Notes under the pieces: model-generated
What the model saw: the letters and a program-made list of their open reading frames with translations, nothing else
Told to the model about the DNA's origin: nothing
The model's database searches: none
Part shown: piece by piece, positions 34,197 to 43,115 of the stretch
Layout of the letters: each line of letters begins with the position of its first letter
Numbering within the stretch: position 1 is the first letter of the stretch
Assembly: GCA_910588685.1 (NCBI GenBank)
Contig: CAJUPX010000009.1
Span: 1 to 64,000 of the forward strand
Source of the DNA: an uncultured Christensenellaceae bacterium
GTDB lineage: Bacteria > Bacillota > Clostridia > Christensenellales > Borkfalkiaceae
Reading direction: 5' to 3'
Length of the DNA: 64,000 nucleotides
Made by a program: the position numbers and the translations under genes

Positions 34197-35876
34197 TTAT
34201 TTTTTAAATTGATTAATAAGCTCTGCCGCGTGTTCTCGCGAGGCAGCTGTATCAAGACTGCCGGTTAAACGCACAATCTCTTCAATTTTGCTTTGTACGT
34301 CAAGTTTTTTTACTTTTGTAACTGTTTTACCGCTCGTTTCTTCTTTATAAATAAGGTAATGGCTGTCGCCCGCGGCGCAAACCTGGGCAAGATGAGAAAC
34401 AACTATAACCTGCGTATTTTGCGCTATATTTATAAATTTTTCCGCTACGGTATTTGCCGTGCGTCCGCTTATACCAGCATCAATTTCATCGAATATATAA
34501 GTTGAAATGCCGTTAACATCCTTTAAAACCGTTTTTACCGCAAGCATAAAGCGCGAAGCCTCGCCGCCGCTTATTACCTTACTCATCGGTTTTTGCGGCT
34601 CGCCTTTGTTTGCCGAAAACATAAAACATATCTTATCCGAACCGTCGGAGTTGTTAAGTTCCGCACTGTTTTCATCGTATTTTTCAAAATTTACGGAGAA
34701 CTCGGCAGACGGAATATTTAGCGATTTAAGCTCTTCTATAACCGAACCGGAAAATTTTTCGGCTGCAGTTTTTCTCAAATCCGTTAGCTTTTTACAAAGC
34801 CCGTAAATTTTATTGTTGCAGTCCGCAATTTTTTTATTAAATTTTCCCACTGCGTCCGCGCCATCGGATAACAGATTATACTGCTCGCGCGCCTTTTGGC
34901 AAAAATTTAAAACCTGAGTTTCATCAGAGCCGTACTTTTTAAACAGCGACTTAATTAACGTTATACGGCTGTCGATTTCCTCCGCCTCTCTGCTGTCAAA
35001 GGACAGTTCGCCGCAAAAATCCGAAAGACATTCGGTTATATCAGACATTTCAAGATATAGGCTGTCAAGTCTGTCGTAAAGCTTTGAATAGTCCTCGCTA
35101 AGCGACGACACCGAATTTAAACAATGCTTTGCCGTTGTAACGCCGTCTATACTTCCGTTATCGTCAGACAATGCCGTGCGCGCAGATGACAATGCGGTTA
35201 AAATGCGCTCAGTATTGTCAATCAATTTCTGACGGGCGGTCAAACGTTCAAATTCGCCCTCCTGTAACGCCGCCTGTTCAATTTCTTTTATCTGATAATC
35301 CAAAATGTCGAGTCTTTGCTCTCTTTCCGCCTCATTACCGCCGATTTGAGCAATTTTCTTGTTAATTTCCCTCTTATCTGAGATTAATAATGATAATTCT
35401 TTTTTAATTTTTTCTGCGGCTGAACCCAAAATTCCGTCAATAACTTTAAGTTGGTTTGCTTCGTCCAACAAAAAGAAATGCTCGGACTGACCGTGCACGT
35501 CTACAAGGCGCTGCGTAACGGATTTTAGCATAGCAACGGTAACTGCGGCGCCGTTGATTTTTATTCCTCCGCGCCCTTCCGTATTGAACCTGCGGGAAAT
35601 TGTAATAGTACCGTCGCAGTCGATATCGTAATCGCGCAGAACGTTTGCAGCCGCCGAGTTTTCGTCAACTAAAAATTCGGCGCGCACCGTTGCTTCCTGC
35701 TCGCCGTATCTAATCATTGTTTTATCGGCTTTAGAGCCCAAAACAAAATTAATAGATTCTAAAATTACCGATTTACCAGAACCTGTTTCACCCGACAAAA
35801 CGTTCACGCCGCCATCGAACACAATCTCCGTCTCGGATATGAGCGCAACGTTTTTAATGTATAAACTTTGTAACAT
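34197..35876 (-). CDS. recN: DNA repair protein RecN
   Basis: The 559-residue SMC-like ATPase has Walker A GETGSGKSVI near residue 30, coiled-coil arms through the middle, the signature VISGGEASRFMLAVK near 433 and Walker B YIFDEIDAGISG near 460. RecN gathers and tethers broken DNA ends for recombination repair. It follows argR by a one-base junction, the usual Bacillota pair. Confidence 0.97.
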   Translation of the reverse strand: MLQSLYIKNVALISETEIVFDGGVNVLSGETGSGKSVILESINFVLGSKADKTMIRYGEQEATVRAEFLVDENSAAANVLRDYDIDCDGTITISRRFNTEGRGGIKINGAAVTVAMLKSVTQRLVDVHGQSEHFFLLDEANQLKVIDGILGSAAEKIKKELSLLISDKREINKKIAQIGGNEAEREQRLDILDYQIKEIEQAALQEGEFERLTARQKLIDNTERILTALSSARTALSDDNGSIDGVTTAKHCLNSVSSLSEDYSKLYDRLDSLYLEMSDITECLSDFCGELSFDSREAEEIDSRITLIKSLFKKYGSDETQVLNFCQKAREQYNLLSDGADAVGKFNKKIADCNNKIYGLCKKLTDLRKTAAEKFSGSVIEELKSLNIPSAEFSVNFEKYDENSAELNNSDGSDKICFMFSANKGEPQKPMSKVISGGEASRFMLAVKTVLKDVNGISTYIFDEIDAGISGRTANTVAEKFINIAQNTQVIVVSHLAQVCAAGDSHYLIYKEETSGKTVTKVKKLDVQSKIEEIVRLTGSLDTAASREHAAELINQFKK

Positions 35877-36328
35877 TAAATTAAGTATTCTTTAAGAATT
35901 TCCACAACTCTGACTGTACTTTCGTTACTGTCGATAACTATAAGTAGCGTGTCGTCGCCTGCAACGCTGCCGATAATTTCGGGAATTTTAAGCGAATCCA
36001 CAAAAACACCGACCGTTGAACCGTTGCCGCGCATAGTTTTAACGAGAATAAGATTGTTGGCGTGCCTGATACTGAGAACGCAGCATTTGAACAGATTAGT
36101 CATTCTGTTGGTTACGTTGTCAACGTACGAGTCAAAACTTATGTACTTATATTTTTTGGTTTCACCCGCAACCTTATAGAGCTTTAAATCCTTAACGTCG
36201 CGCGAGATTGTAGCCTGCGTAACGTTAAAGTTAGCTTTAATAAGCTCATCGCAAAGCTCCTCCTGCGTATCAATTTCCTTTTGTGTAATAATTTCCAGAA
36301 TTTTCTGCTGTCTTAACGATCTTTTCAT
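35876..36328 (-). CDS. argR: Arginine repressor ArgR/AhrC
   Basis: The protein of about 150 residues has the N-terminal winged helix (RQQKILEIITQKEIDTQEELCDEL ... TQATISRDVKDLKLYK) and the C-terminal hexamerisation and arginine-binding domain with the acidic VAGDDTLLIV segment. It represses arginine synthesis when arginine is abundant. The ATG at 36328 overlaps the nadK stop (TAATG) and follows GTGGAG; the GTG 12 nt upstream is part of that site. Confidence 0.95.
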   Translation of the reverse strand: MKRSLRQQKILEIITQKEIDTQEELCDELIKANFNVTQATISRDVKDLKLYKVAGETKKYKYISFDSYVDNVTNRMTNLFKCCVLSIRHANNLILVKTMRGNGSTVGVFVDSLKIPEIIGSVAGDDTLLIVIDSNESTVRVVEILKEYLI

Positions 36329-37158
36329 TATCTGCTCCACTTATTTAATTTCAGAAATAATTTATTAAAGAAATTTTCTTCTTTTTTTACTATAAATTCC
36401 ACCGTATACTGCGATTTTTTTACGGTAAGGCGCTCTCCTTTGCTTACCGTACCCATAAGTCTGCCGTCAACAATCATTACAAGCGATTCACGCGTTTTCA
36501 ACGGCTCGATTTCGAGCACGCTTTCATCGCTGAAAACTATGGGTCTTGAATGAAGCGAATGGGCGCAAATAGGCGTAAGTATAAACGCGTTTATGTCCGG
36601 CGTAAGTACCGAGCCGCCCGCCGAGAGAGAATATGCCGTGGAACCCGTCGGCGTACTGACTATTATTCCGTCAGACGAAAAGTTATCTACCGTTGCGCCG
36701 TTGATTTTTGCGCTTAAATTAACGGTATTTGAAAAATTATTGCCGCTGGTATTGCGTTGAATAACAAGCTCGTTCAGCGCAAGGAATTTATTTTCACCGC
36801 AAATAATTTCAAGCATACTCCTGCTCTGCGTTGAATAATTTCCTTCGCATACGAGTTTGACCGCCTCGTCGAGTTTCTCCGGCTCGAACTCGGCAAGAAA
36901 CCCTACGTGACCGTAATTTATTCCTATTATCTTTATCCCGCGGCGAGCACATTCCGAAGCTAAATTCAGAATAGTACCATCGCCGCCGAGCACAATCAAA
37001 ATATCCAGTCCGTCAAGTTCGCCGGCGGCAGAAACGTTTTTACAGGATATACCCGCATCTGTCAACTTCGTTTTTATGTAACCGATTTTACTTCCGCCGT
37101 CGGTAAAGTAATTTTCATTGAAGAAAACTCCCGTTCTCATAACAATATAATTATACAT
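36328..37158 (-). CDS. nadK: NAD kinase
   Basis: This protein of up to 276 residues phosphorylates NAD to NADP. It has the GGDGTILN motif and the conserved STPTGSTAYSLSAGG segment. The first ATG is at 37158; another at 37140 gives MRTGVFF and is equally reasonable since neither has a clear ribosome site. Its placement between tlyA and argR is common in Clostridia. Confidence 0.95.
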   Translation of the reverse strand: MYNYIVMRTGVFFNENYFTDGGSKIGYIKTKLTDAGISCKNVSAAGELDGLDILIVLGGDGTILNLASECARRGIKIIGINYGHVGFLAEFEPEKLDEAVKLVCEGNYSTQSRSMLEIICGENKFLALNELVIQRNTSGNNFSNTVNLSAKINGATVDNFSSDGIIVSTPTGSTAYSLSAGGSVLTPDINAFILTPICAHSLHSRPIVFSDESVLEIEPLKTRESLVMIVDGRLMGTVSKGERLTVKKSQYTVEFIVKKEENFFNKLFLKLNKWSR

Positions 37159-37220
37159 AATATAATATTTATATGCAAGTATTTTTTATAAAAAAATTAA
37201 ATAAATATACAAAAAATCCG

Positions 37221-37976
37221 CTAAATCAAAGCGGATTTAAGTATATTATTCAATTGCTCGGCTTTTACACCCTTTTTCATTAATAATATATATTCAATAT
37301 TCTTGCCTTTTACAACAGGCGCCGCGGTTAACCGTACAGGCGATAATCCCACTGAAATTGCAAAGTTGTAAATTTTTTGCACCGCGTTAAGACGTTGCTT
37401 TTCGTCTTTGACAATACCGTTTTTTCCGACTTTTTTACTTTCACATTCAAACTGGGGTTTTATTAAAGCCAACACCTCGCCGCCCTCTTCAAGAACGCCG
37501 GACACTGCGCCGAGAATATAGGTAAGCGAAATAAAGCTGACGTCTATAACCGCTCCGTCGAGCTTGTCGGAAAAAAGCTCGCGGCTAAGATTCCGCGCGT
37601 TGAAATTATCGATTACAACAACTTTGTCGCTTATAAGACTCTTATCAAACTGACTTTCGCCAACGTCTATACAGTAAACTTTTTTTGCACCGTTCTGTAA
37701 AAGACAGTCCGTAAATCCGCCCGTGCTCGCGCCCACGTCGGCATACACTTTTCCTGCAACTGAATAATCAAAATCTTTGAGCGCTTTGGAAAGTTTAAAA
37801 CCGCCCGCAGAAACATAATTTTCGTTGGCGGTTAGTATTTCTACCCTGTCTGTTTCCCGCAGTTCATACGATGCGTTCACACTTTTGCCATTGACAAGTA
37901 CCAAGCCTTTTGAGAGAGCTGCGGCGGCTTTACTGCGCGAGCCGTAGATTTGTACGAGGTGTTTATCTATTCTCAT
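37221..37976 (-). CDS. tlyA: TlyA-type rRNA 2'-O-methyltransferase
   Basis: The protein of about 251 residues joins an N-terminal S4 RNA-binding domain (RIDKHLVQIYGSRSKAAAAL) to a Rossmann-fold FtsJ-like methyltransferase (YADVGASTGGFTDCLLQNGAKKVYCIDVG binds S-adenosylmethionine). TlyA methylates ribose positions in 16S and/or 23S rRNA. The ATG at 37976 lies inside the end of dxs, so the genes overlap by 14 bp. The order dxs-tlyA-nadK-argR-recN is typical of Bacillota. Confidence 0.95.
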   Translation of the reverse strand: MRIDKHLVQIYGSRSKAAAALSKGLVLVNGKSVNASYELRETDRVEILTANENYVSAGGFKLSKALKDFDYSVAGKVYADVGASTGGFTDCLLQNGAKKVYCIDVGESQFDKSLISDKVVVIDNFNARNLSRELFSDKLDGAVIDVSFISLTYILGAVSGVLEEGGEVLALIKPQFECESKKVGKNGIVKDEKQRLNAVQKIYNFAISVGLSPVRLTAAPVVKGKNIEYILLMKKGVKAEQLNNILKSALI

Positions 37977-39714
37977 ATTTTTCAACAAAGCCGATTATGC
38001 TTTCTTCGCTTACGCCGTACTCGTTCATTAACTTTTTAACGCTGCCGTGCGTAATAAATTTATCGGCATACGCAACGTTTTTTATAATTTTACCGCTTTC
38101 CGAATAAAACGCGTCCACAAGCGCGCCAAAGCCGCCTATCAACATATTATCCTCCACGGTAACGATATACTTCTCCGTAAGGTTTAAAAGCATCTCAGAA
38201 TCGAGCGGTTTAACAAAACGCGCGTTTATTACTGTAATTTCCACTCCGTTTTTGCGCAAAATTTCCCCAGCGTTCAAAGCGTAACCCAAAGCGCGTTCGC
38301 CGCACGCAATAACGGCATATTTACCCGAGCCGCGCACTAAATACTCCCATTTACCGGCAACTATTTCCGAAGTTTCGCCGAATATCTTTACGCTTTCACG
38401 GGGATAGCGAATGGCAAGCGGCGCATTGAAATGCTCGCTGAATTCGAGCATTTTTTCAAACTCACGCACGTCCTTAGGTACGGCTACGGTAAGATTAGGT
38501 ATTAAGGATAAATAGGATAAATCGAATACTCCCTGGTGCGTTTCTCCGTCCGCACCCGATATTCCCGCACGGTCAACGCACAGCGTCACCGGCAAATTCA
38601 TTCCGCAGACGTCTATAATTATCTCGTCGAAAGACCGCTGCAAAAATGTGGAATACACGGCATAGTAGGGCTTATAGCCCGCCGCAGCCATAGACGCGCA
38701 CAGAATAGTTGCGTGTTCCTCGCAAATCCCCACGTCAACGGCACGGTCGGGAAAAACTTCAAAAAATTCGCTAAGCCCGAGCCCCGAAGTCATTGCCGCC
38801 GTTACCGCGACTATTTTACTGTTCTTTTCGGCAAGACTGCACAGTTTTTTTCCGAGCATCTGCGAATACTCTGTTACAGGAGCAACGCTGTTAAAATCGG
38901 CTTTTTGAATACCCGATGCAGAAATACCGTGCGTTTCCTCGGGATTTTCCTCGCAAAATTCGTATCCCTTACCTTTTTTAGTGAGAATATGTAAAATCAC
39001 CGACTCGGTTTTAAGCCGCTCTTTAACCTCGGTAAGCTTTGTAATCATTTTTTCGAGGTCGTTACCGTCGTAAACGCCGTCATAGCCGAAACCGAAACGC
39101 TCAAAGATTTTTGCGTGCCGTTCCTTTTTTTCGTCGTGCGCCATATCGTGCGAAAGTATTTCGAGATACTCGTGCATACTGCCCACCGTCGGAGCGATAG
39201 ACATTCCGTTGTCGTTTAAAATTACGAGCACGCGCGTATTGAGCAAACGCAGACTGTTAAACGCCTCGTAAACCAAACCGTTATTAAACGAACCGTCGCC
39301 TATTACGGCTATTACGTTGTAATCGTCGCCGCTTAAATCGCGCGCTTTCGCCATACCGAGCGCAGCGGAAACAGAAGTTCCCGCGTGCCCCGTATTATAA
39401 CAATCGAAAAAGCTTTCTTCACGTTTGGGAAAGCCCGAAACGCCGCCTAACTGTCTTAGCGCACTAAGGCTTCTGCCGCTGAGCAGCTTGTGGGAATAAC
39501 ACTGGTGCCCCACGTCGAATATTATTTTGTCTTTGGGTAAATCAAAAACGTAATGAAGCGCAACAGTAAGCTCAACCGTGCCGAGATTAGAGGAGAGATG
39601 TCCGCCGTTTTTTAAAACGCTTTGAGTAATATTCTCCCTCAACTCCTCGGAAAGAGCAAGAAGCTCTTTAAGGTTCATTGCTTTCAGCCGCGCTTCGTTT
39701 ATATTATTAAGCAT
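37963..39714 (-). CDS. dxs: 1-deoxy-D-xylulose-5-phosphate synthase
   Basis: The 583-residue thiamine-diphosphate enzyme condenses pyruvate and glyceraldehyde 3-phosphate, the first step of the MEP route to isoprenoids. GHQCYSHKLLSGR, the cofactor motif IGDGSFNNGLVYEAFN, and the pyrimidine domain with GICEEHATILCASMA and RAGISGADGETHQG are present. It is somewhat shorter than the usual 620 residues but has all three domains. It is adjacent to the membrane protein and OLE RNA upstream and shares an operon with ispA. Confidence 0.97.
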   Translation of the reverse strand: MLNNINEARLKAMNLKELLALSEELRENITQSVLKNGGHLSSNLGTVELTVALHYVFDLPKDKIIFDVGHQCYSHKLLSGRSLSALRQLGGVSGFPKREESFFDCYNTGHAGTSVSAALGMAKARDLSGDDYNVIAVIGDGSFNNGLVYEAFNSLRLLNTRVLVILNDNGMSIAPTVGSMHEYLEILSHDMAHDEKKERHAKIFERFGFGYDGVYDGNDLEKMITKLTEVKERLKTESVILHILTKKGKGYEFCEENPEETHGISASGIQKADFNSVAPVTEYSQMLGKKLCSLAEKNSKIVAVTAAMTSGLGLSEFFEVFPDRAVDVGICEEHATILCASMAAAGYKPYYAVYSTFLQRSFDEIIIDVCGMNLPVTLCVDRAGISGADGETHQGVFDLSYLSLIPNLTVAVPKDVREFEKMLEFSEHFNAPLAIRYPRESVKIFGETSEIVAGKWEYLVRGSGKYAVIACGERALGYALNAGEILRKNGVEITVINARFVKPLDSEMLLNLTEKYIVTVEDNMLIGGFGALVDAFYSESGKIIKNVAYADKFITHGSVKKLMNEYGVSEESIIGFVEKYENR

Positions 39715-40325
39715 TACTTTTCCTTTTTAAAGAAGGTAGTAAATCTGGCAAACCCGAAAACTATCTGCTTATTGAATTTTGTTGCGAAATGTTTGAATAT
39801 CGCTTTACCGCCTACCGTAAGCGCGCCTATGACGGCGCTGACCATAATAGACGAAATTAACGCCCAAATTTGATTTGAAACGGCAAAATGTACGGCTAAC
39901 GCCGCGCCTGCGGAACCACTGACTATACCGCATATGTCGCCTATAACGTCGGCAAAAATACTGCTGAGCTTTGTTGCGTTTCTGCAAAGTGCAACCGCTC
40001 TTTTAGAGCCTTTTATTTTATTCGACGCCATTGCAAAAAATGCGTCTTGGGTGCACGACATAATTGCGTTCGCCAGAACGTCGCAGCCGATATTGAGTAT
40101 AAGCAGCACCAAAAGCACTATAACGCAGATAAGCGCCGCGCTGTCTTTTATTGCGATTTCCGTTATAAAGCTGAATAAAACGGTAAGCGCAAACGATAAA
40201 AACAGAACGGAAATACCCCACACCAGCCAGGCATAATTACTCTTTTTTGTTTTTTTAACTTTCTTTTTAGATCGGCTTTTGCCGTCGTCTTCTCTGTTTA
40301 CAGGTTTGTCTGAATTGTCATCCAT
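39714..40325 (-). CDS. oapA: OLE-associated membrane protein (OapA-like)
   Basis: The 203-residue protein starts with a very basic cytosolic tail (SRSKKKVKKTKKSNY) followed by about four membrane segments (near residues 30-54, 60-84, 120-150 and 152-175). Between helices 2 and 3 lies a charged stretch, ASNKIKGSKRAVALCRNATKLSSIFADVIGD. Size, topology and position between the structured RNA and dxs match OapA, which binds OLE RNA and anchors it to the membrane in Bacillus halodurans. Such proteins are sometimes annotated as CorB-like magnesium transporters. The start at 40325 has only a weak ribosome site. The assignment rests on context plus remembered family features. Confidence 0.8.
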   Translation of the reverse strand: MDDNSDKPVNREDDGKSRSKKKVKKTKKSNYAWLVWGISVLFLSFALTVLFSFITEIAIKDSAALICVIVLLVLLILNIGCDVLANAIMSCTQDAFFAMASNKIKGSKRAVALCRNATKLSSIFADVIGDICGIVSGSAGAALAVHFAVSNQIWALISSIMVSAVIGALTVGGKAIFKHFATKFNKQIVFGFARFTTFFKKEK

Positions 40326-40348
40326 AAAAAATTAAATATTACCTATTT

Positions 40349-40374
40349 AAAAATTACGCACTGCGAGTGCGTAA
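40349..40374 (-). terminator. Hairpin terminator at the 3' end of OLE RNA
   Basis: TTACGCACT (40354-40362) and AGTGCGTAA (40366-40374) form a perfect 9-bp stem with a 3-nt loop; on the minus strand TTTTTAAATAGG follows. It lies between the RNA and oapA, so it could release most RNA and let some polymerases read on into oapA-dxs. Confidence 0.8.
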
Positions 40375-40941
40375 AAATCAAGAAATATAGTGGTTTATAT
40401 TAAATAAACTTTGCGGCTTTAGGTTCGGTAGGATTTCCCTCGAAGCTCACTTCCCGTCGCCGTAGAAGCAGTTTCCTTTTCAGAGCCAGAACGCCGAAGC
40501 GTAACCGAATCGCCACTTAGTCCACACCGTAATCTCTAATATAAAGACAGTCTAGAAGCTTTCCTTGGCAATTTTTATTGAGCTAATCCTCTTTTGCAAA
40601 AATCAATTTCAAATAGCAATAGGCGGTTACCGCCCGGCCGAAGCAGTAACGCTTTGTTTCTATTATCCGCTGTTTTCGCTCAAGGCAGGCTACTCTGTAC
40701 CAAACTTTCGCCTGATAGCAGGTTTATACCGCCAAAAATAATTTTTGACGGCCTCCACGGTAAATGGGGTTGGCTGCGGTATGCCGTTACCTAGCTCCCA
40801 TATACCTTTACTCCCAGCATTAACCCACTTTTGGCAAAGCAAGCAAACACCAGAAACTTCATCGCTATGCCCTTTAACGGTATTTTACCCCCGTCTTCGC
40901 ATCAATAAACATTGACTAGAATACTGCACCACTATATTTAT
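40350..40941 (-). ncRNA. ole: OLE RNA (ornate, large, extremophilic RNA)
   Basis: The 657-bp gap between ispA and the OapA-like gene has no plausible reading frame but holds a near-consensus promoter, a predicted transcript of about 590 nt, and a terminal hairpin terminator. Its ends pair: AAATATAGTGGT at 40383-40394 is complementary to 40928-40939, a perfect 12-bp closing helix with the transcript start just outside it. GC-rich inverted repeats fill the interior. In known cases OLE RNA lies exactly here, in the isoprenoid operon between ispA and oapA-dxs-tlyA-argR-recN. OLE RNA forms a membrane ribonucleoprotein with OapA and is linked to alcohol, cold and magnesium stress. I could not check its conserved motifs base by base; position, size and partner gene are the basis. 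Confidence 0.83.
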
Positions 40942-40947
40942 AGTTTT

Positions 40948-40976
40948 ATTATACCATACTCCCGTATGCGTGTCAA
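40948..40976 (-). promoter_or_regulatory. Promoter of OLE RNA
   Basis: On the minus strand TTGACA (40971-40976) and TATAAT (40948-40953) are 17 nt apart, a perfect consensus. The predicted start at about 40941 falls 1-2 nt before the closing helix of the RNA. The spacer contains CATACGGGAGTATG, a 5-bp palindrome (CATAC/GTATG). The promoter begins 7 bp after the ispA stop, so the RNA has its own strong transcription. Confidence 0.88.
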
Positions 40977-40982
40977 GAGTTT

Positions 40983-41867
40983 TTAATTATTCCGGGCGCG
41001 CACAAAATTTACAAATGCCGACAAAAACCAACCGTCGCAGTCAACGCCTTCCAATACGCCTTTGCAGCGCGCCGCTATCATATCGGCGCGGAATTTACTG
41101 CCCTCAAGCCCGAAAACACGTACTGCTGAATATTTTTCGCTGTTGCAGTCTTTACCTATGCTCTTGCCAAGCTTTGAAAACTCGCCCTCTACGTCCAGAA
41201 TATCGTCCGTCAATTGAAACAAAAATCCTAGCTCGCTGCCGAACGTTTTAAATTCGCCGTAAAATTTGCCGCCGCCCAAAATTACAGGCGCCATTACAGC
41301 CGCCTGAATGAGCTTTGCCGTTTTTTCCTCATAAATAAATTTTAAAAGCTTTTCATCCGTTGCGATTTCGTGTTCGTGGTTTAAATCGGCAGACTGCCCG
41401 GCTATCATTCCGTATATGCCCGCGCAGTTACATATAAACTGCGCAGCCGATATATATTCGGTACCCTTTCTGCACTCGTCAAAAAGAATAGAATACGCAG
41501 TGTTCAGCAAACCGTCGCCCGCAAGAATTGCGTTCCCCGCCCCAAAAACTTTGTGATTGGAGGGCTTGCCCCGTCTGAAATCGTCGTTATCCATTTCCGG
41601 AAGATCGTCGTGTATGAGCGAATAAGTATGGATAAGCTCGAGCGCAAGAGCAAAGTTTTCAAGCTTTTCTAAATCTATGCCCAAAGCATCGCCGACGGCG
41701 AACATTAAAACCGGGCGTATTCTCTTGCCGCCTAATTTCAGGCTGTAAACGAGGCTGTCGGCAAGGAGCTGCGGCTTACAGTCTATGCTGTCGCAAAAAT
41801 TATTTAAAATTGAATTAAACCGGTTTAGATATTCAGAGTATTTGCTTTCAAATAACTTATCCGTCAT
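40983..41867 (-). CDS. ispA: Polyprenyl (farnesyl) diphosphate synthase
   Basis: The protein of about 294 residues is a trans-prenyltransferase of the IspA type. The first aspartate-rich motif is DDLPEMD in LIHDDLPEMDNDDFRRGKP, and the second is DDILD in FQLTDDILDVEG. It condenses isopentenyl diphosphate with allylic substrates in the cytosol to give C15 (or C20) chains. The ATG at 41867 overlaps the folD stop by 4 bp (ATGA); a longer reading frame upstream is a shadow in folD. xseA and xseB, which often lie between folD and ispA, are missing. Confidence 0.94.
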   Translation of the reverse strand: MTDKLFESKYSEYLNRFNSILNNFCDSIDCKPQLLADSLVYSLKLGGKRIRPVLMFAVGDALGIDLEKLENFALALELIHTYSLIHDDLPEMDNDDFRRGKPSNHKVFGAGNAILAGDGLLNTAYSILFDECRKGTEYISAAQFICNCAGIYGMIAGQSADLNHEHEIATDEKLLKFIYEEKTAKLIQAAVMAPVILGGGKFYGEFKTFGSELGFLFQLTDDILDVEGEFSKLGKSIGKDCNSEKYSAVRVFGLEGSKFRADMIAARCKGVLEGVDCDGWFLSAFVNFVRARNN

Positions 41868-42706
41868 CTGTCTACCGCCGCAAGATATGTGTTGTACAAA
41901 AGCATTGTTATTGTCATAGGACCTACGCCGCCCGGAACCGGAGTTATATACGAGCACTTTTTGCTTACGTTTTCAAAATCCACGTCGCCGCATAACCCCT
42001 TATCGGTGCGGTTCATTCCTACGTCAATAACAACCGCGCCGTCTTTTACCATATCGGCGGTTACAAAACCCGCCTTACCAACTGCCGATACAATAATATC
42101 CGCAGCCGAGCAAATGTCTTTTAAATTTTTAGTTTTGCTGTGACATACTGTAACCGTTGCGTCGGCATTTAAAAGCAGCATTGCCATAGGCTTACCTACA
42201 ATGTTGGAGCGTCCGAGCACAACCGCATTGCTGCCCGCAATTTTTATATTATACTTTTCAAGCAGCTTCATAATGCCGAACGGCGTGCAGGACACTAATC
42301 CCTTTTCGTTTAACAAGAGCTTTCCGCAATTTTCCGCGGAAAATCCGTCCACGTCTTTTTCGGCGGGTATCAAACCGAGCAATTTTTGCGCGTTCAGATG
42401 TCCGGGTAAAGGCAGTTGCACCAAAATTCCGTCAACCGCTGTATCCTCCGCAAGAGAACGCACAAGCTCCTCCGCCCGCCGCTGCGAAATATCCCCGGGA
42501 AGATAATGGGCAAACGATTTAAAACCGACCTCTTCACACGCTTTAATTTTATTGCGCACGTATATTTGAGACGCCGGGTCGTTGCCTACTATAACTACCG
42601 CAAGACCTATATTCCGTCCCTTTTCCGTATTATACGTCTCAACCTTGCGCTTTAACTGCGCGCGCATTTCTGCCGCTAGCATTTTTCCGTCTAACAAACG
42701 ACTCAA
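41864..42706 (-). CDS. folD: Methylenetetrahydrofolate dehydrogenase/cyclohydrolase
   Basis: The 280-residue bifunctional enzyme interconverts methylene-, methenyl- and formyl-tetrahydrofolate. It has the substrate-site lysine region SQIYVRNKIKACEEVG, VQLPLPGHL, the NADP-binding VVLGRSNIVGKPMAMLL and the C-terminal PVPGGVGPMTITML. It overlaps nusB by 4 bp at its start and ispA at its end. It supplies one-carbon units for purines, initiator tRNA and, in acetogens, carbon fixation; nothing here indicates the latter. Confidence 0.97.
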   Translation of the reverse strand: MSRLLDGKMLAAEMRAQLKRKVETYNTEKGRNIGLAVVIVGNDPASQIYVRNKIKACEEVGFKSFAHYLPGDISQRRAEELVRSLAEDTAVDGILVQLPLPGHLNAQKLLGLIPAEKDVDGFSAENCGKLLLNEKGLVSCTPFGIMKLLEKYNIKIAGSNAVVLGRSNIVGKPMAMLLLNADATVTVCHSKTKNLKDICSAADIIVSAVGKAGFVTADMVKDGAVVIDVGMNRTDKGLCGDVDFENVSKKCSYITPVPGGVGPMTITMLLYNTYLAAVDR

Positions 42707-43095
42707 TTTTTAATTACCTCTGCTAATATACCGCTAATAAAAGTCGCGCTTTTTTCGGTAGAATACGCCGAGGCGATATTTGCAGCCTCGTTAGCGGATA
42801 CTACCCGGGGTATGTCGTCCATATACAAAATTTCGGCGAGCGCAACGTATAATATACTCTTGTCCGCAGGGAAGAGGCGCGCCTCCGGAAAAGACAGCGA
42901 CTTTTCGTCTATAACTTTTGAAATATCCTGTTCGTGTTCGTTTATTAAGCCTAAAACACGCTCAACGTATTTTACGTCGTCGCCGTTGAGTTTTTCGTAT
43001 TCATAAAGGCTTTTTTTGAGCGGTTCGCTTATATCTTCGGTAAACCGCGAGGAAAAAACCAACTTAAAAACCACTTCTCTTGCTTTTGTCCGCAT
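42703..43095 (-). CDS. nusB: Transcription antitermination factor NusB
   Basis: The 130-residue all-helical protein has the NusB pattern, with the N-terminal RTKAREVVFKLVFS and the C-terminal IPRVVSANEAANIASAYSTEKSATFISGILAEV. NusB binds boxA RNA together with S10 and promotes antitermination of rRNA transcription. It follows the Asp23-family gene and overlaps folD, the usual Bacillota order. Confidence 0.93.
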   Translation of the reverse strand: MRTKAREVVFKLVFSSRFTEDISEPLKKSLYEYEKLNGDDVKYVERVLGLINEHEQDISKVIDEKSLSFPEARLFPADKSILYVALAEILYMDDIPRVVSANEAANIASAYSTEKSATFISGILAEVIKN

Positions 43096-43115
43096 ATATA
43101 TTACCTTAACGCAAT

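Noticed and set aside
40594..40794. A 66-codon plus-strand open frame in the OLE RNA region
   Set aside because: There is no ribosome site, no homology that I recognise, and the region has promoter, closing helix and terminator of an RNA gene on the other strand.
40350..40941. RNase P RNA, tmRNA, 6S RNA or a group II intron as the identity of the 590-nt RNA
   Set aside because: Length, gene context and the absence of a tRNA-like end or an intron-encoded protein do not fit; ispA and oapA-dxs flanks point to OLE RNA.
41867..41957. N-terminal extension of ispA to 41957
   Set aside because: The extra residues lie within folD and are unlike any prenyltransferase; the ATG overlapping the folD stop fits better.
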